In this document: piece after piece, positions 8,710-16,835 of the stretch | Layout: every line of letters starts with the position of its first letter | How positions within the stretch are numbered: the first letter of the stretch is position 1 | NCBI GenBank assembly: GCA_024699605.1 | Contig: JAILPJ010000093.1 | Coordinates: forward strand, 1-62,906 | Origin: Desulfovibrio sp. | Lineage (GTDB): Bacteria; Desulfobacterota; Desulfovibrionia; Desulfovibrionales; Desulfovibrionaceae | DNA length: 62,906 nucleotides | Direction: 5' to 3' | Translations under genes and position numbers: made by a program | The notes under the pieces: model-generated | The model's database searches: none | Told to the model about the DNA's origin: nothing | The model's input: the letters and a program-made list of their open reading frames with translations, nothing else

Positions 8710-10563
8710 TTATGGCAGGCTTTCTGTAAGAGGAACGAGCGCAAAAGAATATTTACTCTGCCCTGGCTGCACAAGCCAAAAGGGTGCGCAGGGGAGAGTA
8801 TAGATTCCCCAAAGCGGCGCTTCCGCCTGAGCCAGAAATGAACCATCCGCTTGAGATTGCCAAGACAACGTCGCGTCAAAACGGGCAAAGAGGAGAGGGA
8901 CAAACGTGCTCCAAAAATTACTGTTTTCCCTAAAACGCTCAGCCAAGGAATCCGCCAAAAACCCTGGCAAAAGGGATACAAGGCCAGGTCTGCCATAGTA
9001 ATAGCCACAGAGTTGCTGATAGGGGGGAGAGACTTGGCTGCGAACAAAAAGTTCGAGTTTAAGACGATCCTTGCTTCTCTGACAAACAAGTTGGCAAGGA
9101 TTTCCGGAACTGTCAGAAAGTTGCGCAGAAAGTTTTGGCCAACGCTCCTCTCTCAGGGCAACGCTCTTCAATCCCCAATAGGCTGCGACGGCCCGGTTCA
9201 CCCAATGACCGGGATCATAAAAAATATCCTGCAGGTGATAGTTCAAAACCAGGTAGCGGTCACCCTCAACCGGCAGAGCAGGCACACGCACATCCTCGCC
9301 CCTGTGACTGACAAAAACCGCCTCACGGGCCGCTATGGCCTGATGCAGCTGATAAAACTTGCCACATTCCACCGGTATGGTCAGGGCACAATACAGGCAA
9401 AGAGCAAGACCCAATGCCTGAAAAAGACGGTGAAGACAAGAAGCCCGCTGATAGGCCGTCGAGCGCTGTGCCGCATAAGCCGCAATACTTGCGGCCAGAG
9501 TCAATTGGACAGTTGTCGTGGCAAAGGCTCTGGCCGGCGGCCAGCAAGTAAAAAAATAGGCCGCATGGGTTGCCGCAAAGGGCACCAGGAAGAAAACACA
9601 AGGGATGGGAATAGCCTGCCACCACTTTGAACCGTGACACTGTCTCAAAGCACAAAACGCCCAGAGCAACAGGAGCAGGGGCACGCCTTGCAGTAGGAGC
9701 GCTCTGGGCAAATTGAGACAATAGTCAAGAATACGCTCAAAAAACGAGCTGGCAAGCCAAGCATGAACCTCAGCGTCTGTGGTCAACCGGAGTCTTTCGG
9801 CATTGCCTGGCGCCAGAAGCGTGATGGCTGCACCAAGCGAGACGCCAAGAAAGCCTGCGAGAGACCAAAATGCCATTTTCCGTGGTCGACGCTTTTGTCT
9901 GAAAAAAAGCCAACAACATGCCGCACAAGCCGCAACTGGCATAGCCGCACTACTTGCATAATCCAGATTGGCTGTGATCAATCCAAAAAGGAAAAAAAAC
10001 ACGGAAAAAGAATAAGAGCTCTTTTCCAAATTATCGGGATGATCGAGAGCAAAACGATAGGGTAGAAGAAAGAGTAACTGGGCGAGAATGGCGGGAAGAC
10101 CTCCCACACTCACCCAAAAAAAAGCCGATCCAAAAGACGGCATGCCAGCCCAAAGCAAGGCCGCCGGCAAGAGCAAGGCTTTGGCGCTCAATTGTTCCAG
10201 CCAGGCTTTGCCAAAGACGTGCACATGCACAAGCAAGCAGAGTCCCACAAAAAGCGCCGAAGAAAGAGCTGCCCGCAGAAGTCCAGGCAGCATAAAAGAA
10301 ACATAGACGAAGAAATTGCCAAAAAAACGACCACACCAGGTTGTGTACATCAATAGGGACTGATCCACAGCGGCTTTCCAGCTCATTGGATCCAGTCGAT
10401 CAATTGAGGCTCCCGACATAAAAGCGGCATAGCCTGGAGTCATGGCGCGGCTAAAAAGATAATTGTCCGTCATGAACGGCGTCATGGCAGACAAAGAAAA
10501 CATCAAAAGCCAGATCAGCGTACAGGCGCAACCAAGAGAGAAAAGCGTGCGCGACTTCAGCAT
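8710..10563 (-). CDS. Polytopic membrane protein, DUF6056/GT-C-like
   Basis: This 617-residue protein has about eleven hydrophobic segments over the first 400 residues and a soluble C-terminal domain of roughly 200. Motifs such as FMTDNYLFSRAM near the N terminus and LLAPGNAERL near residue 255 match what I recall of a family of uncharacterised glycan-cluster membrane proteins (DUF6056-like) related to GT-C transferases. No classical DxD is evident. The start overlaps the end of the asparagine synthase gene by 7 bases, which indicates tight coupling. A role in surface glycan assembly is inferred from position only. Confidence 0.55.
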   Translation of the reverse strand: MLKSRTLFSLGCACTLIWLLMFSLSAMTPFMTDNYLFSRAMTPGYAAFMSGASIDRLDPMSWKAAVDQSLLMYTTWCGRFFGNFFVYVSFMLPGLLRAALSSALFVGLCLLVHVHVFGKAWLEQLSAKALLLPAALLWAGMPSFGSAFFWVSVGGLPAILAQLLFLLPYRFALDHPDNLEKSSYSFSVFFFLFGLITANLDYASSAAMPVAACAACCWLFFRQKRRPRKMAFWSLAGFLGVSLGAAITLLAPGNAERLRLTTDAEVHAWLASSFFERILDYCLNLPRALLLQGVPLLLLLWAFCALRQCHGSKWWQAIPIPCVFFLVPFAATHAAYFFTCWPPARAFATTTVQLTLAASIAAYAAQRSTAYQRASCLHRLFQALGLALCLYCALTIPVECGKFYQLHQAIAAREAVFVSHRGEDVRVPALPVEGDRYLVLNYHLQDIFYDPGHWVNRAVAAYWGLKSVALREERWPKLSAQLSDSSGNPCQLVCQRSKDRLKLELFVRSQVSPPYQQLCGYYYGRPGLVSLLPGFLADSLAERFRENSNFWSTFVPLLFARFDATLSWQSQADGSFLAQAEAPLWGIYTLPCAPFWLVQPGQSKYSFALVPLTESLP

Positions 10564-12407
10564 GCTTGCTGCCTCCAGGGCAGATGATCAAGGACATGCA
10601 GGGCCCACAGAAAAAGCCGGTAATCGCCCCGGCGGGCCATATGGGCATGACGGTACTGATCAACGGCTTGGGCGTGCATGCCGGGAAGCGCCCTCGGCGC
10701 AGGCAAGGCACGCAACCAGCGATTCAAGGGGATGCCAAATCCTTTTTTCGGTAACTGTAAGATCCTTTCCGGCAGCCAGCCCGCGAGGGCCTTGCGTAAC
10801 AGATATTTACGCACCCCATTTCGATATTTGAAACGATTGGGCAGACGCTGGCAAAAGGCTACAAGATCATTGTCCAAAAAAACCGCACGGCTTTCCAAAG
10901 AAGACATCATGCAAGCACGGTCAACTTTTACCAGGATATCATCGGTCAAATAAAAACGGGTAAAAAAATAGAGCATCTGAGAAACGCTATCTGTGCGTTG
11001 ATGGCGTTCCCAAAGGGTCAGGGCATCTTCGTAGAGCTCTTCACAGGAAAGTGGTTGATCAAAGAAAAGCGCCAATTCGGCGGGTTCCAAAGGCCCCATC
11101 CAAACCGGAAGCTGTACGTTCTCAGGATAGCTCAGGCCACGCAAGACGCGCTTAAGCTTGAATTCCAAACTCATATTGCGATCAGAGGCCGGCACAAGCC
11201 CAAGGACTTTACGCAGACCCTGATGCAGAACAGTCGGCACAAAAGAGCGATAGAGACTGGCAGGCAGAAGAGCCGCAAAAGGGTCATAGCCAGCAAAAAG
11301 CTCATCACCGCCATCCCCGGAAAGGGCTACTGTCACGCGCTTTTTGGCAAAAGCCGCCAAATGTTGTGTTGGAATCAACGAAGCGTCGCCCAGAGGTTCA
11401 CTCATCTTTCCCAGAATGGCCGAAGCGCTCTTGAGCAATGTGTCCGCTGTGAGCATGGAAACGTAGTGACAAACCCCCAGACTTTCTGCCACCTCGCGGG
11501 CATTGGCCGATTCGTCAAAACTCGGCTCCTCGAAGCCTATACTAAAGGCGGAGATCGTCTCAGAGGGAAGGCATTGCCTTGCCGCCGCAAGCACACAACT
11601 GGAATCAAGGCCACCTGAAAGAAAAACACCAAGGGGAACATCAGAGAGCAGACGCCTGCGCACGGCCTGAACAAGTAAATGTCTTAGTTCCTCCACGAGC
11701 CTGGGCTCATCACTCGCATGAAGGGATTCATCAGGTGTGAGTTCAAATCGCCAGTATGTGCCAATCTGATACGAAGCATGGGCAAGATCCAGACAAAGCC
11801 AGCTTGCTGGGGGCAAACTCCAACAATTCGGGTGCAAAGTCCTTCCCGCAGGCAAATAGCCCCAACTGAAAAAACGTTGAAGGTTGGCATTGTCGATATC
11901 TGAAATAAAATGGGGCCACTGGGCAAGAGCGGCGATTTCGCTGGCAAAGGCAAAACCGTGTGCATTCTGGGTATAAAAAAGGGGCTTCTCCCCAAAACGA
12001 TCTCGGGCAAGCCAAAGGCGACGTTCTTTGGGACAATAGATCGCCATGGCGAACATCCCGTTAAAACGGGCAAAGCACTCGGGTCCCCAAGCTAAAAATG
12101 AACGGAGAACGGTTTCTGTGTCTGAATGGCTTGTGAGAAAATGCTGTCCCTCTTGCTCCAGACTTTGCCTCAGTTCAAGATGATTGTAGAGCTCTCCGTT
12201 GTAGATCAGAACACTTCCAGAATCTGCATCCCGCATCGGTTGCCCACCGCAGGCCAAATCGACAATGGCGAGCCTTGCGTGTCCCAGATGCACAGCACCA
12301 TCCTCAAAAAGGCCCAGATCATCAGGACCTCTGTGGCGCAATGTTTCCGTCATGGCACGCAGCGTCTCTGTGCTGCCCGTGCCGTAAAAACCCGCAATAC
12401 CACACAT
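10557..12407 (-). CDS. asnB: Asparagine synthase, glutamine-hydrolysing (AsnB type)
   Basis: This 616-residue class-II amidotransferase has the catalytic N-terminal Cys2 in MCGIAGFYG, the glutaminase loop RHRGPDDLGLF, YNGELYNHLELR and a C-terminal synthetase domain with the PP-loop GVFLSGGLDSSCVLAAA. These show an intact AsnB-type enzyme that forms an amide from aspartate or another carboxylate using glutamine and ATP. In polysaccharide clusters such paralogues are often thought to amidate uronic acids or amino-acid substituents, which would fit the uronate epimerase and ATP-grasp genes nearby. It abuts the upstream GT2 gene (one-base overlap). A second, distinct paralogue lies at 50225. Confidence 0.88.
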   Translation of the reverse strand: MCGIAGFYGTGSTETLRAMTETLRHRGPDDLGLFEDGAVHLGHARLAIVDLACGGQPMRDADSGSVLIYNGELYNHLELRQSLEQEGQHFLTSHSDTETVLRSFLAWGPECFARFNGMFAMAIYCPKERRLWLARDRFGEKPLFYTQNAHGFAFASEIAALAQWPHFISDIDNANLQRFFSWGYLPAGRTLHPNCWSLPPASWLCLDLAHASYQIGTYWRFELTPDESLHASDEPRLVEELRHLLVQAVRRRLLSDVPLGVFLSGGLDSSCVLAAARQCLPSETISAFSIGFEEPSFDESANAREVAESLGVCHYVSMLTADTLLKSASAILGKMSEPLGDASLIPTQHLAAFAKKRVTVALSGDGGDELFAGYDPFAALLPASLYRSFVPTVLHQGLRKVLGLVPASDRNMSLEFKLKRVLRGLSYPENVQLPVWMGPLEPAELALFFDQPLSCEELYEDALTLWERHQRTDSVSQMLYFFTRFYLTDDILVKVDRACMMSSLESRAVFLDNDLVAFCQRLPNRFKYRNGVRKYLLRKALAGWLPERILQLPKKGFGIPLNRWLRALPAPRALPGMHAQAVDQYRHAHMARRGDYRLFLWALHVLDHLPWRQQAC

Positions 12408-13366
12408 CAGCTTGCAGACTCTTGGGATTTTGGAAGATTGATTTTCTCTCTGATCAAATAGGCTGGTTGACCGTTGGCGGCAAAATAGGTTCTGGAAAGC
12501 ACTTCAGCCAAAAGGCCAAGCAAAATGCTGATACCACCAAGGAGAAAGGCTATACCGCTGAAAAGCGGCAGTGGAGTCTGAATCAGACTTGTGTCAGCGA
12601 AGAATTTCAGACCAAGAGCCACAAAGAGGGCCAAGAAAGACAAAAAAATGGCAAGCAGACCAAAGCCACCAAAGACATAAATGGGCTTACTGAAATAACA
12701 ATCTAAAAATTTGATGACAAAAATGTCGAGAAGGACCTTAAAAACACGTTCAAGACCATAGCTGGAAAAACCAAAACGCCTTGCATGGTGTGTAACAGGA
12801 ATTTCCGTCACCTTGGCTCCTCGCCAGGCCGCATAAACCGGAATAAAACGATGCATTTCCCCGTAGAGACGGACACCTTTGATCACTTCCTTGCGATAGG
12901 CCTTAAGCGTGCAGCCATAATCGTGCAAGGGCACATTGGAGACATAGGAAATAATGGCGTTGGCAATATGGCTCGGCAGATTGCGTTTAATGGGATTGTC
13001 TTTGCGCTCCTTGCGCCAGCCGGAAACCACATCATACCCTTCATCCAGCTTGGCAAGAAGAGCCGGAATATCACGAGGATCATTCTGCAAGTCACTGTCC
13101 AGGAAAATCAGCACATCGCCTGAGGCATGGTCGATTCCTGCCTGTATGGCAGCTGTCTGACCTGTATTGCGAGCAAAACTGATCACTTTGCAGTACGGGT
13201 GAATGCCGGCTTCCTCTCGTAAAAGCGCTAAGGAGGAGTCCTTGCTGCCATCATCGATAAAGATGGCCTCCATATCGGGATATTGCTTAGACAATTCAGC
13301 AATGGCGGCAAAAAGCAAAGGGAGACTCCCCTCTTCGTTATAAACCGGTATGACAAGGCTGATCAT
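12407..13366 (-). CDS. GT2 polyprenyl-phosphate glycosyltransferase (ArnC/GtrB-like)
   Basis: This 319-residue enzyme has the start SLVIPVYNEEGSLP, the acidic motif VLIFLDSDLQNDPRD (Asp about 95-97) and a conserved GWRKERKDNPIKR loop. Two C-terminal helices follow the VTHHARRFGFSSYG region. This is the pattern of undecaprenyl-phosphate glycosyltransferases that load Glc, Man or L-Ara4FN onto the carrier lipid. It overlaps the start of asnB by one base and follows a large GT-C-like membrane protein gene, a probable downstream user of the product. Confidence 0.88.
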   Translation of the reverse strand: MISLVIPVYNEEGSLPLLFAAIAELSKQYPDMEAIFIDDGSKDSSLALLREEAGIHPYCKVISFARNTGQTAAIQAGIDHASGDVLIFLDSDLQNDPRDIPALLAKLDEGYDVVSGWRKERKDNPIKRNLPSHIANAIISYVSNVPLHDYGCTLKAYRKEVIKGVRLYGEMHRFIPVYAAWRGAKVTEIPVTHHARRFGFSSYGLERVFKVLLDIFVIKFLDCYFSKPIYVFGGFGLLAIFLSFLALFVALGLKFFADTSLIQTPLPLFSGIAFLLGGISILLGLLAEVLSRTYFAANGQPAYLIREKINLPKSQESAS

Positions 13367-13421
13367 CGCTCATCTCCTCAAAAAAGAACAATTACTCACC
13401 GACGCTGTCTTGCGTCCTCGA

Positions 13422-15104
13422 TCAGTTGCGCTGCAAAAGCACCCAAGAGGCATTTTGCCAAACCACACGGCCCCAGTCCAACGGCGAGAGATTGGCGCTC
13501 CTTGTCAGATACCAGCGGGCATGAGATTTTTCCAAGGCTTTGGACAATTCTCCAGCCTGGACAAGCTTGGTATAGGCAAGCCACGTGCGAGTAGCCTGTA
13601 CATCTTTATTATAGTAATGCACATAGCCATCTTTAAAACTATAGACCAAAGGACGTAAGGTGGCATAGCGAATGGCCATCATGCTGTCTTCAAGGCAAAA
13701 GACGGCTTCACCGATCTTGACATGCTTCGACAGCGCATCAAGTGCCTGACGGGCACTTTCTGCCTGAGCGTGAAGCGCTCGTGCCTGGTCAAGCTGTGGC
13801 AATTCCAGACCCCATTGGGAAAGCGCGTAACGCACGGAACAGTACTGCTTATCCGAGGACAGACAAAAAATGGCGACAAAGGCAATGATGGCGCAACACG
13901 TGGCCAAAGGACGGGGAAAAAGCTCAAGCAGCCAGACACAGAGCCCAGTAAGAAAAATCCAAGCCAGCGGCACAAGAAATTTAATCGCCCGCACCAGTTC
14001 ATGGCCCATAGGCACTCGGCCAAAATCTGGCGCATAGCGCGTTTCAAGCAGGGAAAAGAAGCAAACGCAGGCAATGGCCAAAAGAAAAGAGGGCAACATG
14101 CGCGCAAGCCTCGCAAGCCGACTATCAGGCTGAGCGCGAAAAAACAGGCTGCTGACCAGGCCGCCATAGACAAGAAGCGCAAAGGCATTGTCCGGGCGAA
14201 AAAGTGTCAGAAAATCTCCCAGAATATTTCCGTAATCCTCATGCCAGCGCAACACAAAAAGCTGTTGAAACGCCGCAAGCTCCTCACTGTTAAAGGCTCG
14301 TGCCTGAAAGAGCGATGGGGCCAGAAAGAGCAAAACGGGCACAAAAAAGCACACCAGCCAAAGAAGACTCGAAAGCAGATGGCGCAAAACGCTTTGCCCT
14401 TTTGTGCGATGAAAGAAAAAAGCCACAAAAAACATGGCTCCGGTTGCCAAAGCACTGACCCCGTGCAGCCACATGCCAAGGCCTGCGCCGAGCATGGCCA
14501 AGGGACGGACAGAGGCACGTTCATAACCTATCATGCAGAGCATCAGCATCCAGGGCCAGATGGCCGCATGAAAAACGCGCGGTAAAGGATCGGAGTGGGT
14601 AATACCCCAAAAGGTCCCAAAACCGATCCAAACGGTAATGCTTACGGCCGCGGTCAAAAGTAACGCTGCTGAGCGTTTGTGAAAAAGCCAACGGCCAAAA
14701 ATATACCAGCTCAAATAAAAAAGCACGATGGTCAACGCTCCCGCCCGCATCAAACCTATGGCGTAAGCATCCTTGGGAGAAAGCCACTCGGCAAAGGTAC
14801 GTTCGAGATTGCGAATGCTGTTGGCCGCACTCTGGCTGTGAAGCACAGGATCCTCAGCAAACAGTTCAGGATGTGCCGCTCCGGCCATACCCTGGGCATA
14901 CGTTGCCAGATCACTGTCAAGTATTGCCCCCTGACAGCTCATAGACACTGTTCCTTCCAAAGCAAGGAGAGCGAAGGCGACAACGCACAAAAAAAAGAGC
15001 GCGTCAGCCAGCGCAAAAAAAGGCTGGGTGCTCCGCGCAGAAGAGATACGATCAGACACTTCGGGAACAATCCGTTGGCAAAAGGTCTTGAAAAATTTGG
15101 ACAC
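13422..15104 (-). CDS. Polytopic membrane protein, possible GT-C glycosyltransferase
   Basis: This 560-residue protein has around eleven membrane segments. After the first helix there is a periplasmic stretch with DSDLATYAQG and an Asp-rich NLERTFAEWLSPKD region, and the C-terminal 140 residues look soluble. The overall shape, and the position between two GtrB-like GT2 genes, fit a GT-C transferase using polyprenyl-phosphate sugars, but there is no motif that proves it. It starts 19 bases after the upstream GT2 gene ends, so it is in the same operon. I do not recognise a characterised homologue. Confidence 0.5.
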   Translation of the reverse strand: MSKFFKTFCQRIVPEVSDRISSARSTQPFFALADALFFLCVVAFALLALEGTVSMSCQGAILDSDLATYAQGMAGAAHPELFAEDPVLHSQSAANSIRNLERTFAEWLSPKDAYAIGLMRAGALTIVLFYLSWYIFGRWLFHKRSAALLLTAAVSITVWIGFGTFWGITHSDPLPRVFHAAIWPWMLMLCMIGYERASVRPLAMLGAGLGMWLHGVSALATGAMFFVAFFFHRTKGQSVLRHLLSSLLWLVCFFVPVLLFLAPSLFQARAFNSEELAAFQQLFVLRWHEDYGNILGDFLTLFRPDNAFALLVYGGLVSSLFFRAQPDSRLARLARMLPSFLLAIACVCFFSLLETRYAPDFGRVPMGHELVRAIKFLVPLAWIFLTGLCVWLLELFPRPLATCCAIIAFVAIFCLSSDKQYCSVRYALSQWGLELPQLDQARALHAQAESARQALDALSKHVKIGEAVFCLEDSMMAIRYATLRPLVYSFKDGYVHYYNKDVQATRTWLAYTKLVQAGELSKALEKSHARWYLTRSANLSPLDWGRVVWQNASWVLLQRN

Positions 15105-15122
15105 AGGAAAAGGAGCAAACGT

Positions 15123-16118
15123 TTAGCGCCCATGAGGCGACTGTTTTGTCTCCATGTCGGGCTGCGAGATATTCAGGCATTTTTCCACAAGGTATTTGGG
15201 CCGCATCTTCACTTCTTCAAAGATATTGCCCACATATTCTCCCACAATGCCGATAGCCAAAATGCATGAACCGCCAAGCATCGCGATCAGCCCCATCAGC
15301 GAAGTCCAGCCCTGCACCGTATCACCCACGCACCAGCTGTACAGGGCATAAAGGCAAATCAGAAAGCCGAAGCAAGCCACTAGGGCTCCCCAGAAACAGA
15401 CGAGCCTGATGGGCAGTGCCGAAAAGGAGGTAATGGCCTGCCAGGCAAAACGCAACATCTTGGAGAAAGGATACTTGGTCTCACCAAAACGGCGTTCATC
15501 GCGCACATAGGGTACAGCAATATGTCGAAAACCCACCCAGGCAAACATGCCACGCAAAAAGCGATGCGCTTCTGGCATGGCGTTGACAATATCCACGACC
15601 CTGCGCGAGACAAGACGAAAATCGCCAGTATCCTTGGGCAGATCTTTATAGACACATTTCTGCATCAGACGGTAAAAGACCCAGGCCGTGGCCTTTTTGA
15701 ACGTCGTCTCGCCCTGACGCGCAATTCGTTGCCCGTAAACCACATCATAGCCTTCCTCATAGCGGCGGATCATATCAGGAACGGCACTAAGAGGATCCTG
15801 CAAGTCAGCATCCAGGATGACCACAGCCTCACCACTGGCATAGGCAAGACCCGCTGTAACCGCCGCCTGATGACCAAAATTGCGGCTGAAAGAAACGACT
15901 TTGATTTCGGGATGATTGTTGGCCCAGTCAGTCAGGAAAGCAAAAGAATTGTCACTTGAGCCGTCATCAACCAGAACAATTTCGTAGCGAACATCCCCCA
16001 ACGTGGGCAACCACGTTTCTAGCTGCTCACGCAGAAACGGCAAGGTAGCCTGTTCATTGTAAACGGGAATAACAAAGCTCAAAAAGGAAAGAGTCCGAGA
16101 ACCACTTGTCTGAGACAT
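15123..16118 (-). CDS. GT2 glycosyltransferase with two C-terminal membrane helices (GtrB-like)
   Basis: This 331-residue transferase carries LSFLSFVIPVYNEQATLPFL, the acidic site AVVILDADLQDPLSA and the loop VYGQRIARQGETTFKK. Two C-terminal helices follow FGETKYPFSKMLRFAW. Together these are typical of GtrB/DPM1-like enzymes. The start is placed at ATG 16118 because GGGGAG lies 8 bases upstream, whereas the longer frame to 16187 adds a Cys/Arg-rich stretch unlike the family. It is the first gene of the long minus-strand glycan operon; the divergent gene at 16329 encodes a GtrA partner. The promoter must lie in 16119-16328, but I see no clear consensus there. Confidence 0.87.
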   Translation of the reverse strand: MSQTSGSRTLSFLSFVIPVYNEQATLPFLREQLETWLPTLGDVRYEIVLVDDGSSDNSFAFLTDWANNHPEIKVVSFSRNFGHQAAVTAGLAYASGEAVVILDADLQDPLSAVPDMIRRYEEGYDVVYGQRIARQGETTFKKATAWVFYRLMQKCVYKDLPKDTGDFRLVSRRVVDIVNAMPEAHRFLRGMFAWVGFRHIAVPYVRDERRFGETKYPFSKMLRFAWQAITSFSALPIRLVCFWGALVACFGFLICLYALYSWCVGDTVQGWTSLMGLIAMLGGSCILAIGIVGEYVGNIFEEVKMRPKYLVEKCLNISQPDMETKQSPHGR

Positions 16119-16328
16119 TCTTGTTCTCCCCAGGCGCCAAGCCAAGGCCAAAACACCGGTGCCACAAAAGTCAAAAGCGTGTTGCACGCTTGTACAACGC
16201 CGTATGCTCTGAAGTCAAACCAACATCGGAGACAAGGCGCTGTACTCATGAAGTATTGGGCTCAACTACTTGCTTTCACGGCTATTTTCAGTAAGCTTAT
16301 GAGATACACAGTCAAGCCGTTTCCTTGA

Positions 16329-16775
16329 GTGCCAGCTCCTGACCTCGTCAAGGAGAAGCTCTTGCTCCTGACCTCATTGTACCGAAAACATCGCGAGATC
16401 ATCGATTATGGCGTATTTGGCGTTTTGACCACGCTGGTCAATTATCTCGTCTACGCCTTTTGCCTGCTTCTTCTCGGTATTCCTTATTTATACGCCAATC
16501 TTCTGGCATGGATTGTGGCTGTGGCCTTTGCCTTTATCACCAACAAGCGCTACGTCTTTCGTTCCTTAAGCTGGGAATTTTCTCGCGTTTTGCGTGAAGG
16601 CTGCGAATTTGTTTCGGCCAGAATTCTCTCTGTGATCGCAGAATCGATCCTGCTCTGGTTCTTTGTGGAAAAACTGGCCTGTGACGAACTGTTGATCAAA
16701 ATATTTACCAATGTGCTGGTCATTGTCCTTAATTATGCCTTCAGCAAACTTGTCATCTTCAAAAAACAGCGCTGA
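16329..16775 (+). CDS. GtrA family membrane protein
   Basis: This 148-residue protein has four membrane helices and the GtrA signature: DYGVFGVLTTLVNYLVYAF in helix 1, FAFITNKRYVFRS after helix 2, and NYAFSKLVIFKKQR at the C terminus. It is transcribed divergently from the GT2 gene at 16118, making a split gtrA/gtrB pair. The start is a GTG at 16329 with no convincing Shine-Dalgarno sequence; the frame does not extend usefully upstream. It is a likely partner in flipping a polyprenyl-phosphate sugar. Confidence 0.8.
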   Translation: MPAPDLVKEKLLLLTSLYRKHREIIDYGVFGVLTTLVNYLVYAFCLLLLGIPYLYANLLAWIVAVAFAFITNKRYVFRSLSWEFSRVLREGCEFVSARILSVIAESILLWFFVEKLACDELLIKIFTNVLVIVLNYAFSKLVIFKKQR

Positions 16776-16835
16776 GGCTCTTGCTTTGTACCTTTGATCT
16801 CTTCACTTAAGCCTTCACGAGGGAGAGCTTTCCTT